DNA of 53,466 nt from Candidatus Nitrotoga sp. M5 (GCF_927904885.1 NZ_CAKMNW010000026.1:1-53466); one strand, 5' to 3'. Counted from the stretch's first letter, positions 35,634 through 49,683 are shown. Numbers and translations: made by a program. Notes: generated by a model from the sequence alone, not told the origin.

Positions 35634-38430
35634 AAAAACTCTTAATCTTCCCGATACGCCGTTTCCCATGCGCGGTAATTTGGCCAAGCGTGAACCGCAG
35701 ATGCTTGCTCAATGGCAGGCACAGCAACGCTATGAAAAAATACGCGCCACTAGCCTTGGACGCCCAAAGTTCATTCTGCATGACGGCCCACCTTACGCTA
35801 ATGGTGACATCCACATTGGCCACGCGGTGAACAAGGTGCTCAAGGATATGATTGTCAAAAGCAAAACTTTGTCCGGCTTCGATGCACCGTATGTGCCCGG
35901 CTGGGATTGTCATGGTCTGCCGATTGAATTGCAGGTAGAAAAGAAGCATGGTAAAGGGATGCCGCCTGCTCGCTTTCGCGAGCTGTGCCGTGAATATGCC
36001 ACCGAGCAAATCGAGAGTCAAAAAAAGGATTTTATTCGCCTGGGTGTGTTGGGTGATTGGGACAATCCTTATCTCACTATGAACTATCAATCTGAGGCGG
36101 ATATCATCCGCGCCTTGGGAAAAGTATTCGAGCGCGGCCATCTTTATCAGGGACGTAAGCCGGTGAACTGGTGTCTGGATTGTCAGTCTGCGTTGGCCGA
36201 GGCAGAAGTTGAGCATGAAGACAAAACGTCGTCGGCGATTGACGTGGGTTTTGAAGTTATAAGCAACGATTCTTTGTCCAAGGCTTTTGGCGTGTCTTTA
36301 CCGAGTGATGAAAAAGCTTATGCGGTCATTTGGACTACTACGCCATGGACGTTGCCCGCTAATCAGGCAGTAAGCGTACATCCTGATTTTGACTACGTGC
36401 TGCTACGAACAGCACGCGGATTGCTGATATTGGCCGATGATCTGAAACAAGCCTGCCTGGATCGCTATGAGTTGAAAGGTGAAGTACTCGCCGTGTGCAA
36501 GGGCGTTGTACTGGATGGGTTGCCATTACATCACCCTTTTGATAAACGTGGAGTCAACGTTATTTGTGGTGATCATGTAACTCTGGAAGCGGGTACAGGC
36601 TTGGTACATACTGCTCCTGCACATGGCCTGGACGACTATTTCGTTGGTCAGAAATATGGGCTACCTAATGACAGCCCAGTGGGCGACGATGGCAAGTTCC
36701 TTGCCAGCACGCCATTGGTCGGCGGTCTGTTCGTATGGAAGGCGAATGATGTGGTGGTCGCCACACTTCAGGCCAGCGGTCATCTGATGCACCTGGAAAA
36801 AATTCAGCATAGCTATCCGCACTGTTGGCGACATAAGACGCCAATCATTTTTCGTTCCACACCACAATGGTTCATCGGTATGGAACAATTTCAGCCTACG
36901 CACTCCCTTTCGAATACGGGCGAGGGAACAAACTTGCGTGACCTCGCCAATAAAGCGGTCGAAGCCACGCAGTTCTATCCGGCATGGGGCAAGGCGCGAC
37001 TGAAAGCCATGATTGAAAACCGCCCGGACTGGTGTGTGTCTCGCCAGCGTAATTGGGGTGTGCCGATGCCTTTCTTCGTCCACAATGAAACCATGCAGTT
37101 GCACCCACGCACACTTGAGTTGATCGAGCAGGTTGCGCAGCGCGTCGAACAACAGGGTATCGACGCGTGGTTTTCGTTGGATGCCAAAGAGTTGTTGGGC
37201 GAAGACTCGGCACAATACCGCAAACTTTCCGACACACTGGACGTATGGTTCGATTCCGGCACGACCCATGCGTCGGTGTTACACCGACGCAAAGATTTGT
37301 CATTTCCGGCAGATTTATATCTGGAAGGATCGGATCAGCATCGTGGCTGGTTTCAGTCTTCGTTGCTTACCTCTTGCGCATTGAATAACCGTGCACCCTA
37401 CAATGCTCTGCTTACCCATGGTTTCGTGGTGGATGGCCATGGTCATAAGATGAGCAAATCCAAGGGCAATGTCATTGCACCGCAGAAAATTTTTGACACG
37501 CTGGGCGCAGACATTTTGCGTCTGTGGGCTGCGTCGACGGATTACTCCGGCGAGATGACTATCTCCGATGAAATTTTGAAGCGTGTGGTGGAAAGCTATC
37601 GTCGTATCCGTAATACTTTACGCTTTTTATTGGCGAATACTGCAGATTTTGACGTGCAGCGAGATGCCTTGCCAGTGGACGAGTGGATGGAGATTGACCG
37701 TTATGCCTTGGCGCTGGTAAGCCGGTTGCAAGTAGAGCTTAGAGGTGATTATGAACGCTACGAATTTCATCTGGTAGTACAGAAATTGCAGACTTTTTGT
37801 TCCGAACAGTTGGGTGGATTCTATCTGGATATCCTCAAAGATCGTCTTTATACCACAGCACAAAATTCGTACGCACGCCGTTCTGCACAGAATGCACTGC
37901 ACTATATTAGCCATAGTCTGGTGAGATTAATGGCGCCGATACTCAGCTTTACTGCAGAGGAAGCGTGGGAAACTTTGAGTGGCCAGCAGGACGTGAGCGT
38001 GTTTCAGCAGGGTTGGTTTCCCTTACCAGATTTGCCGAAATCAGATGATCAAGGGCTAGTGAAAAATTGGACGATTATTTGTAACTGGCGTGCCAGAATA
38101 AATAAGCACATCGAAGAAGTGCGCGCTGCTGGGCTAATTGGCCAAGCGCTGGCCGCTGAGGTGGAAATTTACGCAGAGGATGAAAATTTCGATGTGCTTG
38201 ATCGCCTTGGTGATGACCTGCGTTTTGTGCTAATAACTTCCCGTGTCACCGTGCATCGTGTTTCATCTGAAGCGGAAGAGCGCATTGAAGTAATGCCGAG
38301 TATGAATACCAAGTGCGAACGTTGCTGGCATTACCGTGCCGATGTTGGTAACGATCCTCAAAATACTACGCTGTGTGGGCGCTGCGTCAGTAATTTATTG
38401 GGTGATGGTGAGGTAAGGAAGTATGCTTAA
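35620..38430 (+). CDS. ileS: Isoleucine--tRNA ligase
   Basis: Class I synthetase with editing domain, charging tRNA-Ile. 936 residues: [15 protein letters not shown] with the HIGH box near 58-67, the CP1 editing domain ([11 protein letters not shown] and HGLDDYFVG), KMSKSKGN near 605, and a C-terminal zinc knuckle CERCWHYR with CGRC. This is the eubacterial (IleS1-type) form. The ATG at 35620 ([11 protein letters not shown]) matches the start of E. coli IleS in length and overlaps ribF by 14 bases; ATG 35623 is equally possible. Confidence 0.97.
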   Translation: MMDYKKTLNLPDTPFPMRGNLAKREPQMLAQWQAQQRYEKIRATSLGRPKFILHDGPPYANGDIHIGHAVNKVLKDMIVKSKTLSGFDAPYVPGWDCHGLPIELQVEKKHGKGMPPARFRELCREYATEQIESQKKDFIRLGVLGDWDNPYLTMNYQSEADIIRALGKVFERGHLYQGRKPVNWCLDCQSALAEAEVEHEDKTSSAIDVGFEVISNDSLSKAFGVSLPSDEKAYAVIWTTTPWTLPANQAVSVHPDFDYVLLRTARGLLILADDLKQACLDRYELKGEVLAVCKGVVLDGLPLHHPFDKRGVNVICGDHVTLEAGTGLVHTAPAHGLDDYFVGQKYGLPNDSPVGDDGKFLASTPLVGGLFVWKANDVVVATLQASGHLMHLEKIQHSYPHCWRHKTPIIFRSTPQWFIGMEQFQPTHSLSNTGEGTNLRDLANKAVEATQFYPAWGKARLKAMIENRPDWCVSRQRNWGVPMPFFVHNETMQLHPRTLELIEQVAQRVEQQGIDAWFSLDAKELLGEDSAQYRKLSDTLDVWFDSGTTHASVLHRRKDLSFPADLYLEGSDQHRGWFQSSLLTSCALNNRAPYNALLTHGFVVDGHGHKMSKSKGNVIAPQKIFDTLGADILRLWAASTDYSGEMTISDEILKRVVESYRRIRNTLRFLLANTADFDVQRDALPVDEWMEIDRYALALVSRLQVELRGDYERYEFHLVVQKLQTFCSEQLGGFYLDILKDRLYTTAQNSYARRSAQNALHYISHSLVRLMAPILSFTAEEAWETLSGQQDVSVFQQGWFPLPDLPKSDDQGLVKNWTIICNWRARINKHIEEVRAAGLIGQALAAEVEIYAEDENFDVLDRLGDDLRFVLITSRVTVHRVSSEAEERIEVMPSMNTKCERCWHYRADVGNDPQNTTLCGRCVSNLLGDGEVRKYA

Positions 38431-38457
38431 TGCTGCTCTATCTCTGATGGGGAAAGC

Positions 38458-38943
38458 ATGACGAAGCCAGTTGGGGGAGACGCTAGATTGATCCACTGGT
38501 TAAGTTTGGCAACAGTAATAATCATCCTCGATCAAATCACCAAGCTCTGGATCAGCTGGAATTTTGACTATGGCGAGAGCGTGGCGGTGACAAATTTCTT
38601 TAACTTGGTGCTCGTGCACAATAGCGGTGCGGCGTTCAGTTTCCTCAGTAATGCTGGAGGCTGGCAACGTTGGTTTTTCACTGTCATAGCCGTGGTTGCA
38701 TCAGTTTGGATAGTATGGCTGCTACATAAACATAAGCAGGAGAAACTGTTCTGTTTGGCTCTGACATTGATTCTCGGTGGTGCAGTGGGTAACCTGATAG
38801 ACCGCGTTGCTTACGGCTACGTGGTGGACTTCCTGGATTTTTACTGGAATACTTATCACTTTCCAGTATTTAACATTGCAGATTCAGCAGTTACCTGTGG
38901 TGCAGGGTTGATGCTGTGGGAAAGTTTTACAAAAAAATCATAG
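38458..38943 (+). CDS. lspA: Lipoprotein signal peptidase (signal peptidase II)
   Basis: Inner-membrane aspartyl protease that cleaves prolipoprotein signal peptides, including those of PilW and BamB here. 161 residues, four transmembrane helices, catalytic Asp115 (GNLIDR) and Asp142 (FNIADSAV), plus the conserved LVHNSGAAF loop. It starts 27 bases after ileS with GGGGAAAG upstream. Confidence 0.96.
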   Translation: MTKPVGGDARLIHWLSLATVIIILDQITKLWISWNFDYGESVAVTNFFNLVLVHNSGAAFSFLSNAGGWQRWFFTVIAVVASVWIVWLLHKHKQEKLFCLALTLILGGAVGNLIDRVAYGYVVDFLDFYWNTYHFPVFNIADSAVTCGAGLMLWESFTKKS

Positions 38944-39105
38944 GATGTTTTTTTGTATTCATGGGAATATCAAATCAGGGCGTTGCTAAAAATTAGAGCT
39001 CTCCCAATGTAAGTCGCAGAAAAATTTCCTAGTGCTGCATATATTTAATAGGCAGGCTATCAATCAGAATTTCTAGAGATATTTATTATTTATTGAAGAG
39101 AGAGA

Positions 39106-40026
39106 ATGGAAATATTACTCGCCAATCCCCGCGGTTTTTGTGCTGGCGTTGACCGCGCCATCGAAATGGTCGAGCGCGCGCTAGACCTGCATGGTGCCCC
39201 AATTTATGTACGCCACGAAGTAGTACATAACGAGTTTGTGGTTGCTAACTTGCGAAAAAAAGGTGCAGTGTTCATTGATGATTTAGCTGATGTACCCGCA
39301 GGCAGTATCCTCATTTTCAGTGCACATGGCGTATCTCAAGCGGTGCGAAGCGAAGCGGAGGCACGTGGGTTTACAGTATTCGATGCAACTTGCCCGCTGG
39401 TAACCAAGGTGCATAGCGAAGTTGCGCGCCTGCGCCTGCGGGGTAAGGAAATTATAATGATAGGACACGCCGGTCATCCCGAAGTGGAAGGCACTATGGG
39501 GCAGGGAGACGGCAACATGTATCTGGTGGAGTCGCCGGCAGACGCGCAGCTTCTTGAGGTGAAAGATCCAAATAACATTGCTTTTGTTACCCAGACTACA
39601 CTCTCAATGGATGATACCGCTACAATCATTGAAATACTCAAGACTCGATTTCCAGGCATTACCGGCCCCAGTAAAAACGACATTTGCTATGCTACGCAGA
39701 ACCGACAGGACGCGGTCAAAAATCTGACTAACCAATGTGACCTGGTAATCGTGGTGGGTTCGCCCAGTAGCTCTAATTCAAACCGCTTGCGTGAAGTGGC
39801 ACGCAACATGAATGTTCCAGCTTACCTTGTTGATAATGCTGGTGAATTAAAATCTGAATGGCTGTCTGGAAAATCGCGTGTCGGTATCTCAGCCGGTGCT
39901 TCCGCTCCAGAGATATTGGTGCAGAACGTGATTGCACGGCTACAAGAGCTAGGTGCAGTGAGTGTACGTGAATTAGATGGTATTAGCGAAAATGTAGTGT
40001 TTCCAATCCCCAAAACGCTTGCCTGA
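39106..40026 (+). CDS. ispH: 4-hydroxy-3-methylbut-2-enyl diphosphate reductase
   Basis: Last enzyme of the MEP pathway; it reduces HMBPP to IPP and DMAPP with a 4Fe-4S cluster. 306 residues with the three cluster cysteines Cys12 ([11 protein letters not shown]), Cys96 (DATCPLV) and Cys194 ([11 protein letters not shown]), and the conserved His pairs HEVVHN and [11 protein letters not shown]. It follows lspA after 162 bases, probably with its own promoter, and has GAAGAGAGAG upstream of the ATG. Confidence 0.97.
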   Translation: MEILLANPRGFCAGVDRAIEMVERALDLHGAPIYVRHEVVHNEFVVANLRKKGAVFIDDLADVPAGSILIFSAHGVSQAVRSEAEARGFTVFDATCPLVTKVHSEVARLRLRGKEIIMIGHAGHPEVEGTMGQGDGNMYLVESPADAQLLEVKDPNNIAFVTQTTLSMDDTATIIEILKTRFPGITGPSKNDICYATQNRQDAVKNLTNQCDLVIVVGSPSSSNSNRLREVARNMNVPAYLVDNAGELKSEWLSGKSRVGISAGASAPEILVQNVIARLQELGAVSVRELDGISENVVFPIPKTLA

Positions 40027-40028
40027 AA

Positions 40029-40090
40029 GCACCTCTAACAATCTAGTTGTTGCGAACAACCGCTATGCAAAATTAGATTTGTAGAGGTGC
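40029..40090. terminator. Long inverted repeat between ispH and prmB (GGGCACCTC family, copy B)
   Basis: Arms 40029-40045 (GCACCTCTAACAATCTA) and 40074-40090 pair with two mismatches over 17 bp, and an inner perfect hairpin GTTGTT-GCG-AACAAC lies at 40046-40060. It sits between convergent genes and probably terminates both, or is a miniature repeat element of the same family as copies at 25299, 50476 and 53370. Confidence 0.65.
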
Positions 40091-40099
40091 CCTGTAGTG

Positions 40100-42520
<2,421 letters not shown>

Positions 42521-42594
42521 CTTGTGGAATTCATAAATATTTAATATTTGTCAGTGTGGAACTGCCAAAGTCACCTGCAATTAAGCGTGCTGAA

Positions 42595-43650
42595 CTAAGA
42601 GTAATAGATCAAGGATGATAAATTACTGGCCGAGTCAGCGTTGCGTAAAGCATCTTCTTTAGTAATATCCCCATTTTTATACAGCTTGAATAATGCCTGT
42701 TCAAAGGTCTGTGAACCGGACGATACACTTTGATCGATAGCATCGCGAATCTTATCGATTTCATCGTTTTTAATCAGCTCAGAGATAAGTGTTGTATTGA
42801 GTAAAATTTCTACAGCGGGCACCAATTTGCCATGCACGTTGGGTAGCAAACGTTGAGAAATTACTGCCCGCAAGCTCATTGCCATGTCAGCGAGTATTGC
42901 TCGACGAGTATCATGCGGAAAGAAATTTACGATGCGATTCAGAGCATGGTAGCTATTGTTGGCGTGCAGCGTGGACAGGCATAAATGACCACTCTGGGCA
43001 AAGATCAGCGCATGTTTGAATGTTTCGCGGTCGCGAACTTCGCCTATCATTAGCACGTCAGGCGCCTCGCGCATGGCGCTTTCCAGAGCATTGCCATAGG
43101 AAAGCGTGTCGGCGCCGACCTCGCGCTGATTAACTATGGATTTATTATGTTGAAACAGGTACTCGACGGGGTCTTCAATTGTCAGGATATGTCCGGAGGC
43201 AATGTTTTTACGATGCTCAATCATTGCAGCCATTGTTGTGGATTTGCCCGATCCAGTCGCACCCGCAACCAATATCAGGCCACGCTTTTCCATAATGAGC
43301 TGATTCAATACTGGTGGCAGATGCAGATCCTCAGCGCTGAGAGTGCTGAACCGGATATAACGAATGACAATGGAAATGCTGCCTCGCTGGCGGAAAATAT
43401 TCACCCGATAATTTCCAGCATCAAAGACACGATAGGAAAAATTCATTTCCATGCTGGACTCGAAGGTAGCGATTTGCTCAGGTGTCATTATTTCATAGGC
43501 GATGCGCTTAATAATTTCGTTATCAAGTTTTTTTGCGTTCACCGGCATAACCACGCCATTGATCTTGATGTTGATTGGTGCACCCGCGGAGAAGAAAAGA
43601 TCAGAGGCCTGTTTGTCGGCAGCCAACTGTAAAAAAGGTGTAATGATCAT
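42595..43650 (-). CDS. pilU: Type IV pilus retraction ATPase PilU
   Basis: Hexameric ATPase assisting PilT in pilus retraction. 351 residues: N-terminal PAS-like domain with ASDLFFSAGAPINIKING (PilU-type; PilT has a different start), Walker A GATGSGKSTT at 130-139, Walker B DVLMIGEVRDRET, His box HLCLSTLHANN, and a Ser-rich C-terminus. GEVRDRETF is the PilU variant of the Walker B motif. Encoded beside dap genes, away from pilT. Confidence 0.9.
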   Translation of the reverse strand: MIITPFLQLAADKQASDLFFSAGAPINIKINGVVMPVNAKKLDNEIIKRIAYEIMTPEQIATFESSMEMNFSYRVFDAGNYRVNIFRQRGSISIVIRYIRFSTLSAEDLHLPPVLNQLIMEKRGLILVAGATGSGKSTTMAAMIEHRKNIASGHILTIEDPVEYLFQHNKSIVNQREVGADTLSYGNALESAMREAPDVLMIGEVRDRETFKHALIFAQSGHLCLSTLHANNSYHALNRIVNFFPHDTRRAILADMAMSLRAVISQRLLPNVHGKLVPAVEILLNTTLISELIKNDEIDKIRDAIDQSVSSGSQTFEQALFKLYKNGDITKEDALRNADSASNLSSLIYYS

Positions 43651-43677
43651 AATCTTTTTCCCGGGGTGAAACTGGCT

Positions 43678-44499
43678 TTAAATTCCGCGTAATAGCTCAT
43701 TAATGCCGACTTTTGCCCGGGTTTTGGCATCCACTTTCTTTACGATCACTGCGCAATACAGGCTGTAGCTGCCATCCTTGGAGGGCAAGTTGCCGGACAC
43801 TACTACGGAGCCAGCCGGTACGCGACCATAATGTATTTCGCCAGTTTCGCGATCGTAAATCTTGGTGCTTTGTCCGATATAGACACCCATCGAAATTACC
43901 GCGCCTTCTTCTACAATCACGCCTTCGACAATTTCTGAACGCGCACCGATGAAGCAATTGTCCTCGATAATGGTTGGATTGGCCTGTACCGGTTCCAGTA
44001 CACCGCCGATGCCGACTCCACCACTCAAGTGAACGTTCTTGCCAATCTGTGCGCAAGAACCGACTGTCGCCCAAGTATCCACCATGGTACCTTCGCCCAC
44101 ATAAGCGCCAATATTGACGTAAGAGGGCATCAAAACCACGTTTTTGCCTATGAATGAACCTTTGCGTGCCGCAGCTGGTGGCACTACGCGGAAACCGCCT
44201 TCACGAAAATCGCGTGAGTTGAAGTCGGCAAATTTGGACGGTACCTTGTCGTAATAATTGGTAAAGCCGCCTTTGATGAAAGCATTGTCTTCAATGCGGA
44301 AAGACAATAACACTGCTTTTTTCAGCCATTGATGGGTCACCCACTGACCATCAATTTTTTCTGCCACTCGCAGAATGCCATGGTCGAGGTGGCCAATAAC
44401 AGTGTCCACTGCATCTTTCAGTTTGGCGTCTACGTTGCGTGGTGTAATCTCGGCACGGTGTTCAAAGGCGGGTTCGATGATCTGTTGCAGTTGTTCCAT
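43678..44499 (-). CDS. dapD: 2,3,4,5-tetrahydropyridine-2,6-dicarboxylate N-succinyltransferase
   Basis: Succinylates tetrahydrodipicolinate in lysine/DAP synthesis. 273 residues: N-terminal helical domain then a left-handed beta helix with hexapeptide repeats ([21 protein letters not shown], in parts) and [19 protein letters not shown]. Full family length. AGGAAAATC precedes the ATG at 44499. It lies 7 bases after dapC. Confidence 0.97.
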   Translation of the reverse strand: MEQLQQIIEPAFEHRAEITPRNVDAKLKDAVDTVIGHLDHGILRVAEKIDGQWVTHQWLKKAVLLSFRIEDNAFIKGGFTNYYDKVPSKFADFNSRDFREGGFRVVPPAAARKGSFIGKNVVLMPSYVNIGAYVGEGTMVDTWATVGSCAQIGKNVHLSGGVGIGGVLEPVQANPTIIEDNCFIGARSEIVEGVIVEEGAVISMGVYIGQSTKIYDRETGEIHYGRVPAGSVVVSGNLPSKDGSYSLYCAVIVKKVDAKTRAKVGINELLRGI

Positions 44500-44506
44500 G
44501 ATTTTC

Positions 44507-45697
44507 CTAGTTAAGTTTGCGGGTAAATTCGGCGATGCGATGCGCGGCTTCCATGGTTTCGCTCAGCTCAGCTACCAAGGCGATGCGGATAAAATTTTCG
44601 CCTGGATTGATACCATGAGCATTACGTGCCAGGAAGCTTCCGGGCAACACTGCAACATTATAGTCTCGATGCAGAAATTGCGCGAAGCGGGTGTCAACTA
44701 CAGGCACGTGTAGCCACAAGTAAAAGCTGGCATCCGGTAGCGCCACCGGCAGTACAGGTTCCAGGACGCGTTTAACCAGTGAAAATTTCTCCATATACAG
44801 GCGCCTATTTTCGGCGACATGACCTTCATCCTGCCAGGCGACGGTACTAGCGGCTTGCACTGCCGGATTCATGGCGCAGCCATGGTAAGTGCGATACAGT
44901 TTAAATTTTTCTATTATTTGTGCATCGCCCGCCACAAAGCCGGAACGCATGCCCGGTACGTTAGAACGCTTGGATAAGCTGAAAAAAGACACCAGATTAC
45001 GGAAATTCCCGCGCCCCAGTTGTTGTGCTGCTTGTAATGCACCGAGGGGTGGCGTATCGAAATATATTTCAGAATAGCATTCGTCGGCAGCGATGATAAA
45101 ACCGTAACGGTCGGCTAAATCGAATAGCGTCTTCCATTCTGCAAGTTCAATTACACGTCCGGTCGGGTTGCCGGGTGAGCATACATATATCAGTTGCGTG
45201 CGCTGCCAAACATCCTGTGGTAATTGTTCAAAATTTAACGCGTAGTTATCTTCTGGCAGGGTGTTGAGAAAATAGGGCGTGGCACCAGCCAGCAGAGCTG
45301 CGCCTTCATATATCTGATAGAACGGATTAGGGCAAATTACAGTGGGGTTGTTACACGTACGGTCAATGACTGCCTGGGCGAAAGCAAACAGCGCCTCACG
45401 GCTGCCATTTACAGGCAGGACTTGTGACTTTGCATCCAGAGCAGGAAGATCGTAACGTTGCTCAAGCCAGCTGGCAATGCTGCCACGCAGCGTGTCACTA
45501 CCAGCTGTTGTGGGATAATTCGAAAGTCCCGCCAGATTGGCACTTAATGCGTCACTGATTAATTTCGGAGTGGCATGTTTGGGTTCTCCAATGTGCAGGC
45601 TGATAGGCCGATAAGTTGGGTTGGGTGCAACTGAGCTGAACAAATTGGCGAGTTTCTGGAACGGGTAAGGCTGCAGACTATCAAGATTAGGATTCAT
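44507..45697 (-). CDS. dapC: Succinyldiaminopimelate transaminase
   Basis: PLP aminotransferase converting N-succinyl-2-amino-6-ketopimelate to the succinyl-diamine. 396 residues; fold-type I residues Asn177 (SPGNPTG), Asp205 and Tyr208 (ADECYSE) and the Schiff-base Lys243 ([12 protein letters not shown]), and a C-terminal Arg in NFIRIAL. Position ahead of dapD, co-directional, supports dapC over other aminotransferases. Confidence 0.94.
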   Translation of the reverse strand: MNPNLDSLQPYPFQKLANLFSSVAPNPTYRPISLHIGEPKHATPKLISDALSANLAGLSNYPTTAGSDTLRGSIASWLEQRYDLPALDAKSQVLPVNGSREALFAFAQAVIDRTCNNPTVICPNPFYQIYEGAALLAGATPYFLNTLPEDNYALNFEQLPQDVWQRTQLIYVCSPGNPTGRVIELAEWKTLFDLADRYGFIIAADECYSEIYFDTPPLGALQAAQQLGRGNFRNLVSFFSLSKRSNVPGMRSGFVAGDAQIIEKFKLYRTYHGCAMNPAVQAASTVAWQDEGHVAENRRLYMEKFSLVKRVLEPVLPVALPDASFYLWLHVPVVDTRFAQFLHRDYNVAVLPGSFLARNAHGINPGENFIRIALVAELSETMEAAHRIAEFTRKLN

Positions 45698-45742
45698 AAT
45701 TTTTTCTTAAGCTGAACAATCACAATTATAAGGGTGTGGCGA

Positions 45743-46627
45743 GTGGCATCAAAACAAAAAGTTTTGTCGGTGATATGCCTGTTGAGTGGGGCACTGGTAT
45801 GGGGACTGATATGGTACCCCTATCGTGCACTAAACAACATGGGGGTAGGCGGCGAATTATCTACGCTGCTCAGCTATTGTATGGCAATGGTATTAGGCCT
45901 GCTGCTCTTGGGGCCGATATGGCGCGAATTGCGAATTGCCGGGTGGCTGTGTATTGCATTGATGGCGAGTGCAGGCTGGACTAATTTAGGCTATGTACTG
46001 GCGATGTTGGATGGCGAAGTTATGCGCATTCTGCTGCTGTTTTATCTCGCGCCATTATGGACGGTATTTTTCTCATACTGGCTACTCGGCGAAAAATTAA
46101 ATTATTATGGCTACGCCATTATCGCGCTGTCATTGGGTGGTGCATTCGTTATGCTGTGGGATACACAGCAAGGTTTACCGCTGCCGCAAAATCAGGCTGA
46201 ATGGATAGGCCTTTCAGCGGGGGCTAGTTTTGCTTTGATGAATGTCATAGTGCGTCGTACACAGCACTTAAGCGTGAATTTCAAAGCGGCAAGTATATGG
46301 ATTGGCACGATACTGTTTACCACCGTGTTGCTGTTGTACAAGGGCAATTTTATGGCGCAATTGCATAGCATCCCCAGCGATGCGTGGTGGTTGCTATGGC
46401 TGATTGGATTGGTGTTGTGTGCCATTAGTTTTGCTTTGCAATATGGGCTGACTAATTTGCCGGCCAACCAGTCTATTGTTCTGCTTCTATCCGAGCTGGT
46501 ATTTGCTGCCGTATCCGCGTATTTCTTGGCTAATGAGGAAATGGGACTGCGGGAAGTTATCGGTGCAGTGTTGATTGTTTCGGCCAGTTTGCTGTCAGGG
46601 AAATGCACGCCACAGCACGATAAATAA
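45743..46627 (+). CDS. EamA/DMT-family transporter
   Basis: A 294-residue inner-membrane protein with about ten helices in two EamA repeats ([18 protein letters not shown] and [17 protein letters not shown]). The family moves small metabolites, often amino acids or drugs; the substrate is unknown. I prefer GTG 45743 over GTG 45734 because TAAGGG ends 8 bases before the former. Divergent from dapC with only a 45-base gap, so the two share a promoter region. Confidence 0.85.
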   Translation: MASKQKVLSVICLLSGALVWGLIWYPYRALNNMGVGGELSTLLSYCMAMVLGLLLLGPIWRELRIAGWLCIALMASAGWTNLGYVLAMLDGEVMRILLLFYLAPLWTVFFSYWLLGEKLNYYGYAIIALSLGGAFVMLWDTQQGLPLPQNQAEWIGLSAGASFALMNVIVRRTQHLSVNFKAASIWIGTILFTTVLLLYKGNFMAQLHSIPSDAWWLLWLIGLVLCAISFALQYGLTNLPANQSIVLLLSELVFAAVSAYFLANEEMGLREVIGAVLIVSASLLSGKCTPQHDK

Positions 46628-46647
46628 TATTTCTTGGGGAATTGTTA

Positions 46648-47274
46648 ATGAACAAGGCGAAATTTATTACCTTTGAAGGGGTAGATGGGGCAGGTAAGAG
46701 TACCCATCTGGCCTGGTTTGTCGAGGTCTTGCGAAAAAGCGGTAAGAAGGTGCTGGTAACGCGTGAGCCGGGTGGCACACCCATGGGTGAGTGTCTGCGT
46801 GAAATTCTGCTAAATCAATCCATGCACGCAGAAGCGGAGGCGCTATTAATGTTTGCCGCTCGTTTAGAACATATTGAGCAGGTTATCAAGCCAGCTTTGC
46901 AACTGGGAACCTGGGTGGTGTCCGACCGTTTTAGCGATGCCAGTTTTGCCTACCAGGGTGGGGGCAGGGGGGTGAAGGTGGCAAAACTGGAACAATTGGA
47001 ATGTTGGGTACATGAAAATTTTCAGCCGGATTTGACATTGTTGTTTGACATTCCAGTTGAGGTGGCACGCCAACGATTGTCTAAAAATATAACATTGGAT
47101 CGCTTCGAGCAAGAAGAAGGCACTTTTTTCGAGAAGGTGCGACAAGCTTATCTGGAGCGCTTTAAAAATCATTCAGATCGCTTTGTTTTGATTGATGCTT
47201 CGCAAACACCTGAGAAAGTTAAGGAAAATTTAGAAAAAACAGTCCTATGCCATCCAATCTTTAAAGAAAGATGA
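46648..47274 (+). CDS. tmk: Thymidylate kinase
   Basis: Phosphorylates dTMP to dTDP. 208 residues with P-loop [11 protein letters not shown] (residues 9-19), [16 protein letters not shown] (dTMP-binding DR and LID-like region) and [13 protein letters not shown] 46648 is used since GGGG lies 9 bases upstream; the TTG at 46642 is less likely. It is not followed by holB, which often accompanies tmk. Confidence 0.95.
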   Translation: MNKAKFITFEGVDGAGKSTHLAWFVEVLRKSGKKVLVTREPGGTPMGECLREILLNQSMHAEAEALLMFAARLEHIEQVIKPALQLGTWVVSDRFSDASFAYQGGGRGVKVAKLEQLECWVHENFQPDLTLLFDIPVEVARQRLSKNITLDRFEQEEGTFFEKVRQAYLERFKNHSDRFVLIDASQTPEKVKENLEKTVLCHPIFKER

Positions 47275-47517
47275 TTGATATTGAAATCAAGCGCGGCCGA
47301 CGCCACTGTCCGCTCGCCACATAGTTGAATTTTGAGGCGATAATTTAATCTTTCACAGCTTTGATTGGCCAGACAGGCCGCTAGAGACTCGATGTGAAGG
47401 TTATACCGAAACTATTTGATTGATTCTCAGCCTTTCAGAGCATTGTGGTTGACAGTCACTCTATCACTCGCTAAATTCCATCCCTTGGCAATAATTAATT
47501 CAGCAAAAGGAAAAATA

Positions 47518-48120
47518 ATGACTGTTCTCGTCGGCAAGCTTGCCCCTGATTTTACTGCTGCTGCAGTGATGGGTAACAATGAAATAAACGAAGCTTTTAG
47601 CTTGAACAATCACTTGGATGGCAAGTATGGAGTGGTGTTCTTTTACCCGCTGGATTTTACTTTCGTATGTCCTTCCGAATTGATTGCTTTTGATCATCGC
47701 TTAGACGAATTTAAGAAGCGTAATACCGAAGTAATCGGCATTTCTATTGATTCGCAGTTTACACATCTGGCTTGGAAAAATACGCCCATTAATAATGGCG
47801 GTATCGGTCAGGTGCGCTACCCGCTGGTGGCCGACATTAAGCATGAAATTTGCCGCGCCTATGACGTTGAGCACAAGGACGGGGTGGCTTTCCGTGGCTC
47901 ATTTTTAATCGACCGTAGCGGTGTGGTACGCCACCAAGTAGTGAACGATCTACCGCTTGGTCGCGACATTGATGAAATGCTGCGCATGGTAGATGCATTG
48001 CAATTTCATGAGGAGCATGGAGAAGTTTGCCCCGCTGGCTGGAGCAAGGGTAAAGCTGGGATGGATGCCTCCTCTGAGGGTGTATCGAAGTACTTGGCCG
48101 AGCACGCCGAAAAATTATAA
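47518..48120 (+). CDS. 2-Cys peroxiredoxin (AhpC/Prx1 type)
   Basis: Thiol peroxidase reducing H2O2 and organic peroxides. 200 residues: peroxidatic Cys51 in FYPLDFTFVCPSELIAF, resolving Cys171 in GEVCPAGW, and a C-terminal tail typical of the sensitive Prx1/AhpC group (SKYLAEHAEKL). ATG 47518 is preceded by AAAGGAAAAATA; the frame extends upstream to 47416 without similarity. A terminator follows, so it is monocistronic. Confidence 0.94.
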   Translation: MTVLVGKLAPDFTAAAVMGNNEINEAFSLNNHLDGKYGVVFFYPLDFTFVCPSELIAFDHRLDEFKKRNTEVIGISIDSQFTHLAWKNTPINNGGIGQVRYPLVADIKHEICRAYDVEHKDGVAFRGSFLIDRSGVVRHQVVNDLPLGRDIDEMLRMVDALQFHEEHGEVCPAGWSKGKAGMDASSEGVSKYLAEHAEKL

Positions 48121-48139
48121 ATTCTTGTTTGTACATTAC

Positions 48140-48166
48140 AAAAAGGCTCCCGTGGGGGGCTTTTTT
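48140..48166 (+). terminator. Rho-independent terminator of the peroxiredoxin gene
   Basis: AAAAAGGCTCCC, GT loop, GGGGGGC, then TTTTTT. It starts 20 bases after the stop codon. Confidence 0.85.
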
Positions 48167-48233
48167 GTTTATCTCAATAGCAGCCAAGGACTGCTGCAAT
48201 TAGTCTGTACTGATACGATTTAACAATACATTC

Positions 48234-49664
48234 ATGCTGATCTGGCTCGTCATTCTTTATCTGATGATTTCCATCGGAATCGGCTTGTATGCCGCCACGC
48301 GCGTACATAATGTCAAAGACTATGTGATGGCCGGACGGCACTTGCCGCTGTATATCGTTACGGCCACAGTGTTTGCTACCTGGTTCGGTGCGGAAACAGT
48401 GCTGGGAGTATCCGCAACGTTCGTTCAGGAGGGCTTGAGGGGAATCGTTGAAGATCCCTTTGGTGCCAGCATGTGCTTGATTCTGGTGGGTGCATTTTTC
48501 GCCGCCAAGCTTTATAAAATGAACCTGATTACCATTGGCGACTATTACCGGCAGCGTTTTGGTCGCACGGTTGAGGTGCTTACCAGCCTGGCTATTATCG
48601 TTTCATACTTGGGCTGGGTCTCAGCGCAGATTACAGCGTTGGGCTTGGTGTTCTCGTTTATCACCCAAGGTGCGATTTCACCCGGTGAGGGAATGGTGGT
48701 TGGCGCTGGCATCGTGCTAATCTACACCCTCTTCGGCGGAATGTGGTCGGTGGCTTTGACAGACGCTTTCCAAATGACAATTATCGTTGTCGGTATGCTG
48801 TACCTCACTTGGCTACTATCTGGTATAGCAGGTGGAGCAGACAGGGTTATAGACCATGCCGCACAAGCTCAAAAGCTTATTTTATGGCCGCAGCTGGAAA
48901 CCAGAGATGTACTCGCATTCATCGGTGCGGCGGTAACAATGATGCTAGGCTCCATTCCACAGCAAGACGTATTCCAGCGTGTGATGTCTGCAAAAAATGA
49001 AAAAACTGCTGTATTCGGCGCGTTACTTGGTGGCACCCTGTATTTTCTGTTCGCCTTTGTACCTCTTTTTCTGGCTTATTCCGCCACATTGATTGACCCC
49101 GTTATGGTGGCTACGCTGATTGACGATAACGCACAGTTGATTTTGCCCACGCTGATCATGAACCATACACCAGTGTTTGCTCAGGTGATATTTTTTGGTG
49201 CACTACTTGCCGCCATTATGAGTACTGCCAGCGGCACTTTACTGGCACCGTCAGTGACATTTACCGAAAATATCCTGAAAAGCATTATTGGTCACCAGAG
49301 CGACCGGCATTTTTTATGGACCATGCGCGCTGTCGTTGTATGTTTCACCGTGGCCGTTACTTTGTTTGCGTTAAAATCCACATTAAGTATCTACTTGATG
49401 GTGGGGAATGCCTACAAGGTGACGTTAGTGTCAGCATTCATCCCGCTGGTGTGCGGGTTGTACTGGAAGCGAGCGAACACGCAAGGTGCGTTGTTTGCAA
49501 TTGCCGCTGGCCTATCGTCTTGGTTACTGCTTGAAATTTTTAATCCTGATGGGCTGTGTCCACCACAGCTGGCGGGCTTGCTGATGAGCGCATCAGGCAT
49601 GTTGATCGGCTCGCTGCTGCCCGATTTGAAGCGCCGTAGCCATGCTACTCATTTGATTGAATAG
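48234..49664 (+). CDS. Sodium:solute symporter family protein
   Basis: A 476-residue SSS-family transporter with about 13 hydrophobic helices. Signature regions: TRVHNVKDYVMAGRHLP after the first helix, ATWFGAETVLGVSA, SYLGWVSAQITALG, GGMWSVALTDAFQM and QDVFQRVMSAKNEKTA. Substrate unknown; the family includes proline, pantothenate and acetate carriers. It ends 78 bases before phoB. Confidence 0.9.
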   Translation: MLIWLVILYLMISIGIGLYAATRVHNVKDYVMAGRHLPLYIVTATVFATWFGAETVLGVSATFVQEGLRGIVEDPFGASMCLILVGAFFAAKLYKMNLITIGDYYRQRFGRTVEVLTSLAIIVSYLGWVSAQITALGLVFSFITQGAISPGEGMVVGAGIVLIYTLFGGMWSVALTDAFQMTIIVVGMLYLTWLLSGIAGGADRVIDHAAQAQKLILWPQLETRDVLAFIGAAVTMMLGSIPQQDVFQRVMSAKNEKTAVFGALLGGTLYFLFAFVPLFLAYSATLIDPVMVATLIDDNAQLILPTLIMNHTPVFAQVIFFGALLAAIMSTASGTLLAPSVTFTENILKSIIGHQSDRHFLWTMRAVVVCFTVAVTLFALKSTLSIYLMVGNAYKVTLVSAFIPLVCGLYWKRANTQGALFAIAAGLSSWLLLEIFNPDGLCPPQLAGLLMSASGMLIGSLLPDLKRRSHATHLIE

Positions 49665-49683
49665 GGAGCATACCGTCATACTG

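Noticed and set aside
38975..39005. Possible fifth GGGCACCTC-family copy (AAAATTAGAGCTCTCCC)
   Set aside because: Only the TAGAG part fits; the core GGTGCCC is absent, so similarity is probably accidental.
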